DNA of 64,000 nucleotides, taken from NCBI RefSeq assembly GCF_900186535.1, contig NZ_FYDE01000005.1:1092895-1156894 (forward strand), in the 5' to 3' direction. The notes below the pieces were generated by a model, which was not told where the DNA came from, made no database searches, and saw only the letters and a list, made by a program, of their open reading frames with translations. Position numbers and translations under genes: made by a program. This document shows positions 45,080-53,610 of the stretch, one piece after another. The stretch is from Marasmitruncus massiliensis. GTDB lineage: Bacteria; Bacillota; Clostridia; Oscillospirales; Ruminococcaceae. Every line of letters starts with the position of its first letter. Position 1 is the first letter of the stretch.

Positions 45080-45658
45080 TTATGCCGTGGCGCTGTTGAC
45101 AGCTTCCTCACAGGAACGCATGGCTAGAATGGTTTTGGAAATCAGGTCGTCCAGATCCCAGCCGAGCAGATCAGCCCCCCGCTGTATAACATCTCTGGAA
45201 CAGCCCGCCGCAAATGCGGGGGTCTTATACTTTTTCTTAACCGATTTCAGCTCCATATCCTGTACGCTCTTGGAAGGCCGCATCAAAGCCACGGCTCCGA
45301 TCAGGCCGCTGAGCTCGTCCACCGCGTAGAGCACCTTTTCCATCTCGTGCTCGGGTTTGATATCGACCGTAAGTGCCCAGCCGTGGCTGGCCGTCGCGCG
45401 GATGATCCGTTCGTCAATCCCGTTTTCACGCATGATCTCCTGGCTTTTGATGCAGTGCTGCTCCGGATACTGCTCAAAATCCAGATCGTGGAGCAGCCCG
45501 ACAATTGCCCAGAAATCCGCTTCGTCTCCATAACCCAGCTCATTGGCAAACCACCGCATGATTCCCTCTACTGTAAGCGCATGTTTCAGATGAAAAGCAT
45601 CCTGATTATATTTGGTCAACAATTCCCATGCGCCTTCGCGGGAAAGCACTTTTTCCAT
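45080..45658 (-). CDS. HD domain hydrolase
   Basis: A 192-residue HD-superfamily phosphohydrolase-like protein. Conserved His/Asp residues lie in FHLKHALTVEGIMRWFANEL, DFWAIVGLLHDLDFEQYPEQH (the HD pair) and IIRATASHGWALT, a layout common to small metal-dependent HD proteins of Clostridia. They hydrolyse phosphoesters or nucleotides, but this subgroup has no set substrate. It stands alone, convergent with the upstream plus-strand gene and divergent from cysK. An AGGAG-type SD lies before the ATG. Confidence 0.82.
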   Translation of the reverse strand: MEKVLSREGAWELLTKYNQDAFHLKHALTVEGIMRWFANELGYGDEADFWAIVGLLHDLDFEQYPEQHCIKSQEIMRENGIDERIIRATASHGWALTVDIKPEHEMEKVLYAVDELSGLIGAVALMRPSKSVQDMELKSVKKKYKTPAFAAGCSRDVIQRGADLLGWDLDDLISKTILAMRSCEEAVNSATA

Positions 45659-45762
45659 AAAAGTCTCCTCTTTTCCGATAAAATAGCTATGAAAACTATT
45701 TTATCGCCAAATATTGTAAAAGTCAAACATCTGAAAGGAAGAAGAAAAATTTGAAAGAAGGC

Positions 45763-45791
45763 TTGACAAAGCGAAATAAAATGCATATACT
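45763..45791 (+). promoter_or_regulatory. Consensus promoter of cysK
   Basis: TTGACA (45763-45768) and TATACT (45786-45791) with a 17-base spacer. The leader to cysK is about 140 bases. Confidence 0.85.
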
Positions 45792-45813
45792 AATATCATA
45801 CTAAACGTATATG
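45784..45813 (+). promoter_or_regulatory. Inverted repeat over the cysK -10 box
   Basis: CATATAC and GTATATG are perfect complements separated by 16 bases, spanning the -10 hexamer and likely start site. A candidate operator for a cysteine-responsive repressor (Rrf2/CymR type or other); the protein is not identified. Confidence 0.4.
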
Positions 45814-45849
45814 AATTACATGATTTTTAAGGAGGGGCAACAGACAACA

Positions 45850-45939
45850 ATGGATACGAACTGCCGCAAAACTGAAAAGCGATGTCAAATGGTGCCTATC
45901 CGCCTACCAATATTTTTAACTGAGAGAAGGAGATTATGA
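45850..45939 (+). CDS. Possible Cys-containing leader peptide of cysK
   Basis: A 29-codon frame beginning [14 protein letters not shown] lies in the cysK leader and stops one base before the cysK ATG. It has two Cys codons near its start. A strong AAGGAGG is 14 bases upstream, longer than ideal. GGATA (45852-45856) can pair with TATCC (45897-45901). It could couple translation to Cys-tRNA level, but may be chance. Confidence 0.3.
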   Translation: MDTNCRKTEKRCQMVPIRLPIFLTERRRL

Positions 45940-45940
45940 C

Positions 45941-46873
45941 ATGTCCAACATCAAAAAAAGTCTGACCGATCTGATTGGAAAAACCCCATTGCTGGAACTG
46001 AGCAACTATGAGAAAAAACATCAGCTGAAAGCAACCGTAATCGGCAAGCTGGAATATTTTAATCCCGCCGGCAGCGTGAAAGACAGAATTGCAAAGGCTA
46101 TGGTGGAAGACGCCGAGCAGAAAGGACTGCTGAAGCCGGGTTCGGTCCTCATTGAACCGACAAGCGGAAATACCGGAATCGGGCTTGCATCTGTGGCGGC
46201 CGCAAGAGGCTATCGTGTCATTCTGACCATGCCTGAAACCATGAGCGTGGAGCGCCGCAACCTGCTGAAAGCCTACGGTGCCGAGCTGGTGCTGACCGAA
46301 GGCGCAAAAGGGATGAAGGGCGCCATCGAAAAGGCCCAGCAGCTTTCACAGGAGATCGAAAACAGCTTTATTCCGGGGCAGTTTGTCAACCCCGCGAATC
46401 CAGCGGTTCATAAAGCGGCTACCGGGCCGGAAATCTGGGAAGATACAGACGGGAAAGTGGATATTTTTGTAGCGGGTATCGGTACCGGCGGAACAATTAC
46501 CGGAGTCGGCGAATATCTGAAATCCCAAAACCCCAACGTGAAAGTCATTGCTGTTGAGCCTGCGGGTTCCCCGGTGCTTTCCACCGGTAAAGGCGGTCCC
46601 CATAAGATTCAGGGAATCGGAGCCGGTTTCGTGCCGGATGTCCTGAACACAAAGATTTATGACGAGATCATCACTGTCGAAAATGAGGCCGCGTTTGCTA
46701 CCGGCAGAGAAATCGCACATACGGAAGGCCTGCTGGTGGGTATTTCCTCCGGAGCGGCGCTTTGGGCGGCGACTCAGCTTGCATCAAAGCCGGAAAATGA
46801 AGGCAAAACAATCGTTGTTCTGCTTCCCGATACCGGCGAGCGCTATCTTTCCACCCCGCTCTTTGCGGAATAG
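45941..46873 (+). CDS. cysK: Cysteine synthase A (O-acetylserine sulfhydrylase)
   Basis: A 310-residue PLP enzyme that makes L-cysteine from O-acetylserine and sulfide. The PLP lysine lies in [14 protein letters not shown], the substrate loop is [18 protein letters not shown], and the phosphate-binding loop [15 protein letters not shown]. The [12 protein letters not shown] segment and the ending [15 protein letters not shown] are typical for CysK rather than CBS-type enzymes. GGAG lies eight bases before the ATG. It is expressed alone, with a long leader and strong promoter. Confidence 0.96.
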   Translation: MSNIKKSLTDLIGKTPLLELSNYEKKHQLKATVIGKLEYFNPAGSVKDRIAKAMVEDAEQKGLLKPGSVLIEPTSGNTGIGLASVAAARGYRVILTMPETMSVERRNLLKAYGAELVLTEGAKGMKGAIEKAQQLSQEIENSFIPGQFVNPANPAVHKAATGPEIWEDTDGKVDIFVAGIGTGGTITGVGEYLKSQNPNVKVIAVEPAGSPVLSTGKGGPHKIQGIGAGFVPDVLNTKIYDEIITVENEAAFATGREIAHTEGLLVGISSGAALWAATQLASKPENEGKTIVVLLPDTGERYLSTPLFAE

Positions 46874-46880
46874 TAAAACG

Positions 46881-46914
46881 AAGCCGCTGTACGTTCAGAC
46901 GTACAGCGGCTTTT
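46881..46914 (+). terminator. cysK terminator
   Basis: AAGCCGCTGTACGT / ACGTACAGCGGCTT stem with a four-base loop and a TTTT tail. Confidence 0.88.
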
Positions 46915-46934
46915 CTGTATGTAGAGTCGTTTGA

Positions 46935-47756
46935 TCACCGGTAGTCATATAACTGCGCGTCATCCACCCGGAGCATCAGCGGCGTATAGCCGTTTTCGCC
47001 GCTAAGGTTCAGGACAGCGGTATAGGTGGAGGTGACCATTTGTCCCTGCGCATCTTCACGCTCGAATTGCTGAATGACGGTATAATCACCGGCTTCCACG
47101 GAACATTGGACCGTGGCGGAGTCAAAATGGACGCTGTTCGGCGCGCGGGCGGCCGCTTTGACCATTTCATGAGCGAAGTTGATGGCTTGCTGGCGATACT
47201 CGTCCTGCCGCTGCGACGCCGACTGGGAAGCTCCTGATGGCTTTTCTCCTCTTTCGCTCCATTTTGGGATCAGCAGAAACGCAGCGGCGATCAGCGCCAA
47301 AAGAATGATTGCCAACATGCAAAAAAGCAGAAATTTTTTATGGCGGCGGGGCGCCGCTGCTTCCGGCGCGTCAAGCTCCGGCGCATCGTATTCGGCAGGG
47401 AGCGGGCAGATTTCCTCGGCCTCCATCACGTCAGCACTGTAAAGGCAGTCCAGACAGTAATCCGAGATGCTTGTTTCCGCAAGCTCTTTGCCGCAGCGCT
47501 TACAGCGTTTGACAGCAGGCTTTTCCGGCTGTGGCGGGGTCTGAGGCGCTGTATGATTCTGAGGCATGTTCTGCTGAAAATCAGTACGTTTCTGTTCCTG
47601 GCGGCAGGCTTCCCAGACCTCACGCCCTTCCCATTCTTCTCCGGAATCCTGCGGCTCCGCCTCGGAATCAGGCAGAGCGGGCTTTGCCGGCGCGCCGCAG
47701 AACATGCAGTAGATACTCTCGTCAGGGATTTTCTCTCCGCAGTTTCCGCAAAACAT
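46935..47756 (-). CDS. Zinc-ribbon membrane protein
   Basis: A 273-residue protein with an N-terminal zinc ribbon (FCGNCGEKIP and YCMFCGAPAK), an acidic linker, a second CRCGKEL/YCLDCLY zinc ribbon near residue 85, a membrane helix near 146-168 and an outer domain with APNSVHFDSATVQCSVEAGD. The C-terminal domain looks like a small stand-alone extracytoplasmic fold found in many Firmicutes proteins of unknown role. Function is unknown. GGAGG precedes the ATG. It is convergent with cysK. Confidence 0.75.
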   Translation of the reverse strand: MFCGNCGEKIPDESIYCMFCGAPAKPALPDSEAEPQDSGEEWEGREVWEACRQEQKRTDFQQNMPQNHTAPQTPPQPEKPAVKRCKRCGKELAETSISDYCLDCLYSADVMEAEEICPLPAEYDAPELDAPEAAAPRRHKKFLLFCMLAIILLALIAAAFLLIPKWSERGEKPSGASQSASQRQDEYRQQAINFAHEMVKAAARAPNSVHFDSATVQCSVEAGDYTVIQQFEREDAQGQMVTSTYTAVLNLSGENGYTPLMLRVDDAQLYDYR

Positions 47757-47872
47757 GACATTCCTCCTTTTGGGTTCATACTTCCCTGCCTCTCAGGGGC
47801 AGGGAAACTGCCAGTATTATATAACAAGATGTATGCAGAATGCAACAAGGAGATGTTAAAAGCAGAATTTGG

Positions 47873-47901
47873 TTGACAAAAAATCTCCTGCGTGCTATTA
47901 T
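47873..47901 (+). promoter_or_regulatory. Consensus promoter of the riboswitch-oadB transcript
   Basis: TTGACA (47873-47878) and TATTAT (47896-47901), 17-base spacer. The RNA would start near 47908. Confidence 0.88.
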
Positions 47902-47935
47902 ATAACAGATCTAAAGATACCCTGCCTGCATACTT

Positions 47936-48069
47936 GGATTTTCATCCGGGGGAGTAGTCAGCACGGAGAGTGCAGTTAAATCAACATCACGGGCTCTGTC
48001 CGATACAGTGCCATGGTTTAACTTTAAATGACAAGACCTGTGTTTCGATTCAGAAACACGGGTCTTTTT
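47936..48069 (+). promoter_or_regulatory. Candidate yybP-ykoY (Mn2+) riboswitch with terminator
   Basis: The aptamer has the two conserved boxes of the family: GGGGGAGTAG at 47948-47957 and TCAACATCACGGGC from 47981. GGATTTTCAT (47936-47945) pairs with ATGACAAGACC (48028-48038) to close it, with one mismatch and a bulge. GCAC/GTGC and AGTTAAA/TTTAACT form internal helices. The AAGACC of the closing helix is also the first arm of a terminator (48033-48066, followed by T), so ligand binding should prevent termination: an ON switch. Class assignment is by recognition, without a covariance search. Confidence 0.72.
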
Positions 48070-48118
48070 ATGATATCATGCAATTTTGCACATACTGCTA
48101 TTAAAAGGGGACGATATA

Positions 48119-49258
48119 ATGGAGTTTCTTCTATCCGGAATCCTGGCGATAACCTGGCAGCAGGTTATCATGTACTGCATTGGCGGCTTGCTGATTTATC
48201 TTGCGATTGGAAAAGGCTTTGAACCCGCCCTGCTCATGCCGATGGGATTTGGCGCGATTCTTGTAAACCTGCCGCTTTCCGGAGTGCTGGATCAGATTCT
48301 GGAAGGCGGAATCGAGTCGCATGGTATCATTCAGTGGCTGTTTGAAACCACGATTGAATCATCGGAAGCGCTGCCAATCCTGCTGTTTATCGGAATTGGA
48401 GCGATGATTGATTTCGGCCCGCTGCTTTCCAACCCCAAAATGATGATTTTCGGCGCGGCTGCCCAGTTCGGTATCTTTTTCACCATTGCGCTTGCCTGTC
48501 TCTTTGGGTTCGACTTAAAGGACGCGGCTTCCATCGGCATCATCGGAGCCGCCGACGGGCCGACCTCCATTATGGTCTCACAGATTTTTGACTCCAAATA
48601 TATGGGCGCGATTGCGGTGGCCGCGTATTCCTATATGGCTCTGGTACCAATCATCCAGCCGTTCGCTATTAAGCTGGTGACCACCCAGAAAGAGCGTTCC
48701 ATCCGGATGCCTTATAACCCGAGGAATATTTCCAAACTTACCCGCATCCTTTTTCCGATCATTGTAACCATCATCGCCGGGCTGATCGCCCCGATGTCCG
48801 TATCTCTGGTAGGCTTCCTGATGTTTGGGAACCTGCTTCGTGAATGTGGCTGCCTGAACAGCCTGTCGCAGACTGCGCAGAATGAATTTGCGAATATCAT
48901 CACGCTTCTGCTCGGGATTACGATTTCCTTCTCGATGCAGGCGGAGAATTTTGTGCGGTTCGAGACCTTCCTGATCATGCTGCTTGGACTGGTCGCGTTT
49001 ATCTTTGATTCCATCGGCGGTGTGCTCTTTGCAAAGCTGATGAACCTGTTCCTCAAGGAAAAAATCAACCCGATGATCGGCGCCGCGGGAATTTCCGCAT
49101 TCCCGATGTCTGCCCGCGTCATTCAAAAGCTTGCCATGGCGGAGGATAAGCAGAACCATCTGCTGATGCATGCCATCGGCGCAAATGTATCCGGCCAGAT
49201 CGGTTCGGTTATTGCGGGCGGCATCATCCTCTATCTGATTCCGCAGTTTGTAAAATAA
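48119..49258 (+). CDS. Na+-translocating decarboxylase beta subunit family protein (OadB/GcdB/MmdB-like)
   Basis: A 379-residue, about nine-helix membrane protein of the OadB family, which pumps Na+ out using decarboxylation energy. The functional Asp region GIIGAADGPTSIMVSQIFDS near residue 143 is conserved, as is ISAFPMSARVIQKLAMAED near the end. An OadG-like gene follows by 13 bases, but no carboxyltransferase (alpha) or biotin carrier lies nearby. The subunit may serve a decarboxylase encoded elsewhere, or act in another transport role; its Mn2+-type riboswitch makes a link to manganese worth testing. AAGGGG precedes the ATG. Confidence 0.87.
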   Translation: MEFLLSGILAITWQQVIMYCIGGLLIYLAIGKGFEPALLMPMGFGAILVNLPLSGVLDQILEGGIESHGIIQWLFETTIESSEALPILLFIGIGAMIDFGPLLSNPKMMIFGAAAQFGIFFTIALACLFGFDLKDAASIGIIGAADGPTSIMVSQIFDSKYMGAIAVAAYSYMALVPIIQPFAIKLVTTQKERSIRMPYNPRNISKLTRILFPIIVTIIAGLIAPMSVSLVGFLMFGNLLRECGCLNSLSQTAQNEFANIITLLLGITISFSMQAENFVRFETFLIMLLGLVAFIFDSIGGVLFAKLMNLFLKEKINPMIGAAGISAFPMSARVIQKLAMAEDKQNHLLMHAIGANVSGQIGSVIAGGIILYLIPQFVK

Positions 49259-49271
49259 GGGGGAAAGTGAA

Positions 49272-49427
49272 ATGTTGAGTGCGCAGGCAATTACAAACTT
49301 TTTGATCTCTCTTGAAATTATGGGTCTTGGTATGGCAGGAATTTTTACTGTTATTCTTGTAATCATGCTGGTTGTATTCCTGCTGGGAAAAATCGGCGGC
49401 AAGCAGGAAGAAGACCTTCAGGACTGA
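49272..49427 (+). CDS. OadG-like small membrane subunit
   Basis: A 51-residue protein with one hydrophobic helix: MLSAQAITNFLISLEIMGLG, then AGIFTVILVIMLVVFLLGK and an acidic end. The GMxGIF-like start of the helix is typical of OadG/MmdD gamma or delta subunits of Na+-pumping decarboxylases, which anchor the alpha subunit to beta. It is shorter than classic OadG (about 80-90 residues) and lacks the C-terminal zinc-binding tail. It lies 13 bases after the beta-subunit gene. GGGGGAAAG is the likely SD. Confidence 0.7.
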   Translation: MLSAQAITNFLISLEIMGLGMAGIFTVILVIMLVVFLLGKIGGKQEEDLQD

Positions 49428-49439
49428 CACAAAGTATAA

Positions 49440-49484
49440 AAAGCCGGAGACGTGCATCTTTACAAGATGCACGCCTCCGGCTTT
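49440..49484 (+). terminator. Terminator of the oadB-oadG transcript
   Basis: AAAGCCGGAG and CGTGCATCTT with their complements form a two-part stem of about 20 base pairs with one A/C mismatch and a TTTT tail. Confidence 0.88.
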
Positions 49485-49508
49485 TCGCTGTGTATTTTAA
49501 TAAGACTA

Positions 49509-50258
49509 CTAAAATTTCTTGCGCAGGACGTTGAATTCAAAAAAGTTTGTATAAAACTCAAAGGAACGCATGACAGGGCGGCTGAGCTTGCAGTAACCCA
49601 CCTCGTCCAGCATCATCAGGGCTTCACCCTCATTTAAATCAAGCTTTTGGCGGATTGCCGGATTGGCATTTGTGGCATAAACTTTGGAGATGGTCGTAAC
49701 GACTGCCAGTCCGCAGTAGCGGTCAAGAATATCGAAAACAGGGGCTGACCAGTCGATATCTGTATAAGCCATGCCGTCAAACAGGCTCAGCGGAAGATAA
49801 TCGATGGAATAGATAACAGGCGAATTACCGGCAAGAACCCGCTTTTCACAGACAATGACGGAGTCGGCAAGATCAAGCTGAAGTTTCTCGGCAAGCTCAT
49901 GATCCGCGGGCTCCACGCGCAGGACAATGCTGTCCGCGGCAGGCCGGTAGCCGGCATCGCGAATCAAATCATTATATTCAAATTTTAAATCCAAACGGTT
50001 GTTCAGATTCACAATTCCCCGGTTAATGACCGTCCCGATTCCGCGCACACGTTCAATGAAGCCCTCCCGCTCAAGATCCGAAAGAGCATCCCTGATCACT
50101 GTCCGGCTGACCCCAAGACGTTCGGAAAGCTCAACTTCAGAAGGAAGACGCTCCGAATGGGAAAAAACACCCTCTTTGAGCTCCTTAATCAACAGAGAAC
50201 TGACTTGAGTGGACATCAGTTTTCCGCCAAGATGAGGCAAATCATATTCCATTGACAT
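49509..50258 (-). CDS. GntR/HutC family transcriptional regulator (UTRA)
   Basis: A 249-residue repressor-type regulator. The N-terminal winged helix has LPSEVELSERLGVSRTVIRD and LSDLEREGFIERVRGIGTVI. A UTRA-type ligand domain follows (YSIDYLPLSLF near 168; MMLDEVGYCKLSRPVMRSFE near 218). It diverges from the guanine deaminase gene across a 264-base space, so it most likely controls the purine island and may sense a purine or xanthine; this is inference. GAGG precedes the ATG. Confidence 0.85.
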   Translation of the reverse strand: MSMEYDLPHLGGKLMSTQVSSLLIKELKEGVFSHSERLPSEVELSERLGVSRTVIRDALSDLEREGFIERVRGIGTVINRGIVNLNNRLDLKFEYNDLIRDAGYRPAADSIVLRVEPADHELAEKLQLDLADSVIVCEKRVLAGNSPVIYSIDYLPLSLFDGMAYTDIDWSAPVFDILDRYCGLAVVTTISKVYATNANPAIRQKLDLNEGEALMMLDEVGYCKLSRPVMRSFEFYTNFFEFNVLRKKF

Positions 50259-50522
50259 CTTGAAAAACCTCTTTCAATCGTTAATCGGTCTGCGGAAAGT
50301 ATGCAGATCATGCTGGTACCGCCTCCTATACAAGATCGGCGGCTTGAATTTATATAGATTATATCTTGCATTTTGGGCCTGATTACGCTATGATCTAAGT
50401 GATAAGTAATACCATTTTACAAACTGCACAATTTCCTTGGTCAAACAACTCCATAACAAATATTTATATTATACAGGATTATTGTTTGAAATACAAGCGG
50501 GATCATTTAGAGGAGGGCTGGC

Positions 50523-51806
50523 ATGCAAAAAACAGCGTTTGCGATAAAGGGAAATCTGTTTTACAGTGCTGATAAAGACCATCTGGTCAGTTTGCCGTCG
50601 GGTTACCTGATCTGTGAGGACGGTAAATCTGCGGGCGTATTTGAGCGGTTGCCCGCCGGCTACGAGGGAATCCCTGTGGAGGATTACGGTGACAGTCTTG
50701 TTATCCCGGGGCTTGTCGATCTCCACCTGCATGCGCCCCAGTACGGTTACCGCGCTTTGGGCATGGACCTGGAGCTGCTCGACTGGCTTAATATCAATAC
50801 TTTCCCGCAGGAAGCCAGGTATGCGGACCTCTCCTACGCTGAAAAGGGCTACCGGATCTTCACGGAGGATTTGGCGAAAGGCGCAACGACACGTGCCTGC
50901 GTATTTGCGACCATCCATGTTCCGGCAACGGAACTTTTGATGGACCTGCTGGAAAAGACGGGACTTAAAACGATGGTTGGAAAGGTAAATATGGACCGGA
51001 ACAGCCCCGCATATCTGTGCGAAACAGATGCGGCGCAGTCGCTGGCGGATACCGAGTGGTGGATTGCGGATTGTGAGGGACGCTATCAGAATACCGTCCC
51101 TATTTTAACTCCGCGTTTCACCCCGTCGTGCAGCGACACGCTGATGGAAGGTCTCGGAAAGCTGCAAAAGCGTACCGGACTGCCGGTGCAGTCGCACTTG
51201 TCGGAAAACCGGTCTGAGGTTGCATGGGTGAAAGAGCTTTGCCCGGAAACCGGCTGCTATGGCGAGTCTTATGACCGGTTCGGCTTGTTCGGGGGGGATG
51301 GCTGTCCTGCCGTAATGGCCCACTGCGTCTATTCTGCCGGAGAAGAACTGGATCTGATTGAGCGGCGCGGGGTGTTTATTGCGCACTGCCCGCAGTCGAA
51401 TACCAATCTGGCTTCCGGTGTGGCGCCTGTAAGGACTTTTCTGGACAGAGGACTGCGCGTCGGCCTCGGTACAGATGTAGCCGGCGGCTTTTCCGCTTCT
51501 ATTTTCCGTGCCATGTGCGACGCGGTGCAGGCTTCCAAATTGCGCTGGCGCCTGTCGGACGATTCCCTGAAGCCGCTGTCGATGCAGGAAGCATTTTATC
51601 TTGGAACATTAGGCGGCGGCGCTTTCTTTGGAAAAGTCGGTTCATTTGAAAAAGATTACGAGTTCGATGCGGTGGTGCTGGATGACAGCGGACTGCGTTC
51701 CCCGATGGAACTGACGCCTGAGCAGCGGCTGGAACGGGTGATCTATCTATCGGAGGAAAGCGCAGTAGCGGCCAAATACGTTGCGGGCTGTAAAATAAAA
51801 GGGTAA
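50523..51806 (+). CDS. guaD: Guanine deaminase
   Basis: A 427-residue zinc amidohydrolase that converts guanine to xanthine and ammonia. Metal ligands are in LVDLHLHAPQYGYRALGMDL (HxH), QSHLSENRSEVAWVKEL, MAHCVYSAGEELDLIE and GLGTDVAGGFSASIF. The APQYGY/LLDWLN segment is typical for guanine deaminase rather than general cytosine or chlorohydrolase families. AGGAGGG precedes the ATG. It starts the plus-strand purine block and feeds xanthine to the dehydrogenase encoded downstream. Confidence 0.94.
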   Translation: MQKTAFAIKGNLFYSADKDHLVSLPSGYLICEDGKSAGVFERLPAGYEGIPVEDYGDSLVIPGLVDLHLHAPQYGYRALGMDLELLDWLNINTFPQEARYADLSYAEKGYRIFTEDLAKGATTRACVFATIHVPATELLMDLLEKTGLKTMVGKVNMDRNSPAYLCETDAAQSLADTEWWIADCEGRYQNTVPILTPRFTPSCSDTLMEGLGKLQKRTGLPVQSHLSENRSEVAWVKELCPETGCYGESYDRFGLFGGDGCPAVMAHCVYSAGEELDLIERRGVFIAHCPQSNTNLASGVAPVRTFLDRGLRVGLGTDVAGGFSASIFRAMCDAVQASKLRWRLSDDSLKPLSMQEAFYLGTLGGGAFFGKVGSFEKDYEFDAVVLDDSGLRSPMELTPEQRLERVIYLSEESAVAAKYVAGCKIKG

Positions 51807-51913
51807 ATTCTGTTTGGAGGAGAGGCGGCCTCAGTCCGCCTTGAAATAAACCGGTTCTGTCGTAAGCGGCAAATAGGACGGAACCCTGTCAAATACAACG
51901 AGGAGGAGAAAAC

Positions 51914-53392
51914 ATGGTTGAAAAAAACACGAACACTGGATTTCTTGAGCGCTTCTTTCAGTTGAAGGAATACAACACAGATGTGAAAACAGAAGTGCTC
52001 GCCGGATTCACGACCTTTGTGGCAATGGCGTACATCATCATTGTAAATCCCCAGATGCTGGCGGACCCCTTCTATATTATGGGGCAGAACGATTACGCTG
52101 CTCAAGTGGCAAACGGAGTCTTTTTTGCAACCTGCCTGATTGCGTTTTTCGGTACGTTCTTAATGTCTGTATATGCGAAGATTCCTTTTGCACAGGCTCC
52201 CGGCATGGGCCTTAACGCATTTTTTGCCTATACGGTGGTTCTGACGATGGGCTATACCTACGGCGAAGCACTTGCAATCGTATTTTTCTCTGGGTTATTG
52301 TTTATTTTCATCACGCTGATCGGATTCCGCGAGGCAGTAGTCCGCGCAATTCCGTCCTGTGTCAAAACGGCGATTTCCGCCGGTATCGGGCTTTTCCTCG
52401 CGCTGATCGGACTGAAAAATGCCAGCCTTGTTGTAGCCAATGGCTCAACCTTTGTAGGTCTGATCGATTTTTCACTCTGGAACAGCAAAGGGGATGCTGC
52501 CGGCATGATAACAGCGGGCGGCGTTCAGTATGCCGCTGACGCTTATCACAGCATGATTGCTTCGGCAATCGTCGCGCTGATTGGTCTGGTGGTTATCGGT
52601 GCGCTGCATGCGCGCAAAGTCAAAGGCTCCATTATTATCGGTATTCTTGTAGCTACAATTGTAGGAATTCCGTTTGGACTCACCTCATTCCATGGCTTCT
52701 CCATGAACATCGGCGCACAGTTCCAGGATTTCCTGGATGTTTCGCTGTTCAAAATGGATTTCCCCGGTCTGTTTAAAAATTCCACAAATATTTTCCAGAT
52801 GATTTTTACCATCATTATGATTATTGTCTCGTTCTCGATTGTTGACATGTTTGATACAATCGGAACTCTGCTCGGTACGGCAAAGCAAGCTAAAATGCTG
52901 GATGCAAAGGGCGATATGCCCCGCATGCGGCAGGCTATGATGAGCGACGCGATTGCGACTTCGGTCGGCGCCTGCCTGGGAACTTCCACTGCAACAACCT
53001 TCGTGGAATCCAGCGCCGGCATCGCGGAAGGCGGACGGTCCGGTCTGACTTCGCTGGTTACTTCGCTGCTGTTCCTCTGCTCGCTGGTCATTGCCCCATT
53101 TATCGGCATTATCCCAAGCGCGGCGACTGCGCCGGCCCTGATTTTTGTGGGCGTTTTGATGATGAGCAGTATGAAAGAACTGGATTTCTCGGATATGTCC
53201 GAGGCGATTCCGTCTTTCGTAACAGTCGCATTTATGCCGTTTACTTATTCCATCGCAAACGGAATCGCGGCCGGTCTGATTACCTATGTGCTGATCAAGC
53301 TGCTTTCCGGAAAGACAAAAGAAATCAAACTGTTTACGGTGGTTCTCTGTCTTTTGTTTGCGCTTCGTTTTGCGTTTATGGTTACAGGCTGA
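51914..53392 (+). CDS. NCS2-family purine permease (AzgA/PbuG type)
   Basis: A 492-residue, about 13-14-helix membrane transporter of the nucleobase-cation symporter-2 family. FTTFVAMAYIIIVNPQML near residue 38, FAQAPGMGLNAFFAYTVV near 95 and the later SAGIAEGGRSGLTSLVTSLL are AzgA-like signatures; these carry hypoxanthine, guanine or adenine with protons. GAGGAGGA precedes the ATG. The 107-base leader contains hairpins (GGCGG/CCGCC and GGTTC/GAACC) but not the purine riboswitch core. A terminator follows. Confidence 0.93.
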   Translation: MVEKNTNTGFLERFFQLKEYNTDVKTEVLAGFTTFVAMAYIIIVNPQMLADPFYIMGQNDYAAQVANGVFFATCLIAFFGTFLMSVYAKIPFAQAPGMGLNAFFAYTVVLTMGYTYGEALAIVFFSGLLFIFITLIGFREAVVRAIPSCVKTAISAGIGLFLALIGLKNASLVVANGSTFVGLIDFSLWNSKGDAAGMITAGGVQYAADAYHSMIASAIVALIGLVVIGALHARKVKGSIIIGILVATIVGIPFGLTSFHGFSMNIGAQFQDFLDVSLFKMDFPGLFKNSTNIFQMIFTIIMIIVSFSIVDMFDTIGTLLGTAKQAKMLDAKGDMPRMRQAMMSDAIATSVGACLGTSTATTFVESSAGIAEGGRSGLTSLVTSLLFLCSLVIAPFIGIIPSAATAPALIFVGVLMMSSMKELDFSDMSEAIPSFVTVAFMPFTYSIANGIAAGLITYVLIKLLSGKTKEIKLFTVVLCLLFALRFAFMVTG

Positions 53393-53410
53393 TCTCTTTT
53401 GCTTACGGCA

Positions 53411-53447
53411 CAGCCGGGACATTCGTTGGAATGTCCCGGCTGTTTTT
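53411..53447 (+). terminator. Terminator after the purine permease
   Basis: CAGCCGGGACATTC / GAATGTCCCGGCTG stem followed by TTTTT, 18 bases after the permease stop. Confidence 0.9.
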
Positions 53448-53482
53448 CAAAGGCGGAAAATATTTAATTTTTTCAAAAACAG

Positions 53483-53511
53483 TTGTATCCGCATAATGAT
53501 TGTGCTATAGT
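53483..53511 (+). promoter_or_regulatory. Promoter of xdhABC
   Basis: TTGTAT (53483-53488) and TATAGT (53506-53511), 17-base spacer. The leader to xdhA is about 95 bases, AT-rich, without a recognised RNA motif. Confidence 0.65.
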
Positions 53512-53610
53512 GATATCAGAACACAAAAGTATGACTTTTATAATTAATGACGGAAATTTCAAAAAATATGCAAGAATTATAGCGATTATAGTAACAAGGA
53601 GGCCTGCAAG

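Noticed and set aside
45792..45940. SAM (S-box) riboswitch in the cysK leader
   Set aside because: A GGTGCC stretch resembles part of the S-box core, but the 5' conserved segment and helices are missing.
51807..51913. Possible purine riboswitch before the NCS2 permease
   Set aside because: The leader has hairpins but not the conserved three-way-junction core of purine riboswitches.
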